Shown here: positions 5,466-6,481 of the stretch, piece by piece
How positions within the stretch are numbered: position 1 is the first letter of the stretch
How the letters are laid out: the number at the start of each line of letters is the position of its first letter
Assembly (NCBI GenBank): GCA_029554925.1
Contig: JAKPUV010001095.1
Coordinates: 1-6,481 of the forward strand
DNA from: Candidatus Hydrogenedentota bacterium
GTDB lineage: Bacteria; Hydrogenedentota; Hydrogenedentia; Hydrogenedentales; CAITNO01
Reading direction: 5' to 3'
Length of the DNA: 6,481 nucleotides
Position numbers and translations under genes: made by a program
Notes under the pieces: model-generated
Databases searched by the model: none
What the model was told of the DNA's origin: nothing
Seen by the model: only the letters and a program-made list of their open reading frames with translations

Positions 5466-6115
5466 CACAGCGGCACCTGTATCTCGTTGCGGCGCATGTA
5501 AAAAGGCGTCCAGGGCGGGTCATACTGCGCCACAATCTCCGTTCCCGCGCCTTTGAGACCGTCGCGCTCAAGGGATTTGGCGAGCTGCGCCTTCTTGCGC
5601 TCCACCCGCCGCTCGGTGGCATAGCCGCCGAATTTCAGCACGGCGAAGCGGCGCGCGGGCACCTCGCGGAAGGCCACATTCGGGTTGTTCGGCTTGGGCA
5701 GGGTCTCCAGGGTGTACTCCTTGGGCATGACGAAGGCCACCGTGTAGGTGTTCTTCCCCTCCCCCGCCTCCTGGATCACCGGCGCCGTCATGGCGATCTT
5801 TTCGGACTTCTCCTGGATCACCGGCGCCGTCATGGCCACCTTCTCGCTCTTGGTGTTGTTCCCGAAAATGTAGTCCGCCACCTGGCGGAACCCGCCGTAC
5901 AGCGTGTCCCGATAGGCCCCCTCCAGCGTCACTTCGGCGCGGATGTACGGGGCGTATTCCCGGATCTCATAGCCCCGCCTCTTCTCCACCACGCTGTATT
6001 CCGGCTCCTCGATGCCCTTCGTGGACATGTAGCCCACGGCCGTCCAGGCGCCCACCAGAGCCACCGCGATGCCAACCGCAAGTCCCGCCATAATCTTCAA
6101 GAGCCTCCGTTTCAT
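5465..6115 (-). CDS. SOUL/heme-binding-protein-family protein, membrane-anchored or exported
   Basis: This 216-residue protein has a basic N-terminus (M-K-R-R) and a hydrophobic segment at about 8-28, acting as signal or anchor. A SOUL domain covers about 38-216: Y-E-I-R-E-Y at 49-54, A-M-T-A-P-V at 94-99 and again at 108-113, F-V-M-P (128-131), Y-T-L-E-T-L-P-K-P (134-142) and a C-terminal Y-D-P-P-W-T-P (198-204). Eukaryotic members bind heme or porphyrin, but bacterial members are little studied and heme ligands are not obvious: the mature part contains no histidine. Residues 89-116 are a tandem duplication of 14 residues. The ATG at 6115 has AGAGGTG (6128-6122) six bases upstream, so the open frame to 6175 is not used. 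It leads a two-gene unit with the DUF2177 gene. Confidence 0.9.
   Translation of the reverse strand: MKRRLLKIMAGLAVGIAVALVGAWTAVGYMSTKGIEEPEYSVVEKRRGYEIREYAPYIRAEVTLEGAYRDTLYGGFRQVADYIFGNNTKSEKVAMTAPVIQEKSEKIAMTAPVIQEAGEGKNTYTVAFVMPKEYTLETLPKPNNPNVAFREVPARRFAVLKFGGYATERRVERKKAQLAKSLERDGLKGAGTEIVAQYDPPWTPFYMRRNEIQVPL
5768..5851 (-). repeat. 42-bp tandem duplication inside the SOUL gene
   Basis: Two adjacent 42-base units, 5810-5851 and 5768-5809, match at 37 of 42 positions, with 27 identical bases in a row. They encode KSEKVAMTAPVIQE and KSEKIAMTAPVIQE, so the reading frame is kept and only one residue differs. Confidence 0.9.
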
Positions 6116-6162
6116 GGAATGCACCTCTTTGTTGCTTCCGAAACATCCCGCCGGACCGCCGG

Positions 6163-6187
6163 CATTCCGGTGCAAGAGGCCGGAATG
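6163..6187. other. Inverted repeat between the SOUL and tRNA-His genes
   Basis: CATTCCGG and CCGGAATG form a perfect 8-bp inverted repeat around a 9-base spacer, within the 133-base divergent region. It lies 48 bases upstream of the SOUL start and could be an operator or part of the untranslated leader. No clear promoter for the SOUL gene was found. Confidence 0.3.
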
Positions 6188-6201
6188 TCCGAAGCCGGCA
6201 T

Positions 6202-6231
6202 TTGCGCCCCGGCCGGAAAAAGCGGTATACT
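6202..6231 (+). promoter_or_regulatory. Promoter of the tRNA-His gene
   Basis: The -10 TATACT (6226-6231) is close to consensus. TTGCGC (6202-6207) lies 18 bases upstream as a weak -35. The bases after the -10 are GC-rich (GCGCG), as in stringently controlled stable-RNA promoters. The expected start is about ten bases before the tRNA. Confidence 0.6.
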
Positions 6232-6248
6232 TGCGCGTCTTTTTCCGT

Positions 6249-6325
6249 GCCGGGGTAGCTCAGATGGTCAGAGCGCTGGATTGTGGATCCAGAGGTCCTG
6301 GGTTCGACCCCCAGCCCCGGTACCA
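6249..6325 (+). tRNA. tRNA-His (anticodon GTG), CCA encoded
   Basis: A 77-base cloverleaf: acceptor GCCGGGG/CCCCGGT (with a G1:U72 wobble), D-arm GCTC...GAGC, anticodon stem CTGGA/TCCAG around the loop TTGTGGA with anticodon GTG, T-arm CTGGG-TTCGACC-CCCAG, then A73 and CCA. Bacterial tRNA-His normally has G at -1 paired with C73. Here the encoded -1 base is T and position 73 is A. That form is known from many alphaproteobacteria, where it goes with an altered histidyl-tRNA synthetase, and is otherwise unusual. Confidence 0.95.
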
Positions 6326-6338
6326 TCCGCAAGTCACA

Positions 6339-6370
6339 GGCGCGCAAGTCCTTGCGCGCCTTTTCCTTTT
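6339..6370 (+). terminator. Intrinsic terminator of the tRNA-His transcript
   Basis: GGCGCGCAAG (6339-6348), TC, CTTGCGCGCC (6351-6360) forms a 9-10 bp stem followed by TTTTCCTTTT. It lies 13 bases after the tRNA. On the minus strand no T-run follows the stem, so it would serve the converging gene only weakly. Confidence 0.9.
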
Positions 6371-6481
6371 CTACTCCAGCCCCGAAATCCGCGCGATGTG
6401 GTCCCTGCTGCCGTCGTTGGCCCAGGCGTCGAGCTGGTCGGGGGCCTTGAGCTGCTGGCCGCGCATGCGGGGCACGGCGAT
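6371..6481 (-). CDS. C-terminal end of an unrecognised protein (partial)
   Basis: The last 36 codons of a minus-strand gene are present, ending in TAG at 6373-6371. The tail is soluble and charged, including [20 protein letters not shown] and then [12 protein letters not shown] do not recognise the family. It is called a gene because the frame is open to the window edge, the composition is protein-like and it stops right at the terminator of the converging tRNA. A chance open frame of this length in GC-rich DNA is possible. Confidence 0.5.
   Translation of the reverse strand: MAVPRMRGQQLKAPDQLDAWANDGSRDHIARISGLE

Noticed and set aside
6249..6481. tRNA-His 3' end as an integration (att) site
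   Set aside because: No integrase gene and no repeated copy of the tRNA 3' end is visible in the window. The downstream sequence is simply the terminator.

Overview
The window is GC-rich DNA from a Gram-negative-type bacterium. It encodes two lipoproteins with lipoboxes, several exported proteins, an ECF sigma factor with an envelope sensor, and a tRNA gene with an encoded CCA. The mix of secreted EF-hand proteins, an ECF sigma with a short one-helix partner and a CnrX-like protein, a BLUF protein and a SOUL protein would fit Planctomycetota/Verrucomicrobiota/Hydrogenedentota-like lineages. That assignment is an impression from gene style, not a demonstrated placement. No mobile element, CRISPR array or rRNA is seen.

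Left block, minus strand, read from about 2324 down to 1: a four-EF-hand exported protein, a six-EF-hand exported paralogue, an esterase-like lipoprotein, and the signal-peptide end of another exported protein that runs off the window. Spacings (86 nt, 5 nt, 72 nt) and a Shine-Dalgarno that overlaps the preceding stop codon suggest one transcription unit.

Central block, plus strand, 2346-3674: an ECF sigma factor, a 90-residue single-helix protein overlapping it (candidate anti-sigma) and a 143-residue membrane-anchored helical protein like CnrX/Spy sensors (candidate signal receiver). The region between this block and the EF-hand block carries two back-to-back copies of one promoter pattern, GTGTAACC-N17-CATTAWC, one facing the sigma gene and one facing the EF-hand genes. 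The simplest reading is an autoregulated envelope-sensing sigma system whose output includes the EF-hand/esterase operon. This is the most interesting thing in the window.

Right block, 3685-6115: a stand-alone BLUF blue-light domain protein (minus), divergent from a Blc-type lipocalin lipoprotein (plus) that ends in a strong intrinsic terminator. Then comes a minus-strand pair, a SOUL/heme-binding-like protein followed by a DUF2177 membrane protein with a one-base stop/start overlap. A light-, heme- or lipid-damage theme is plausible but inferred.

Right end: tRNA-His(GTG) on plus with its own promoter and intrinsic terminator, notable for U at -1 and A73 instead of the usual bacterial G-1:C73. 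The last 36 codons of an unrecognised minus-strand gene follow.
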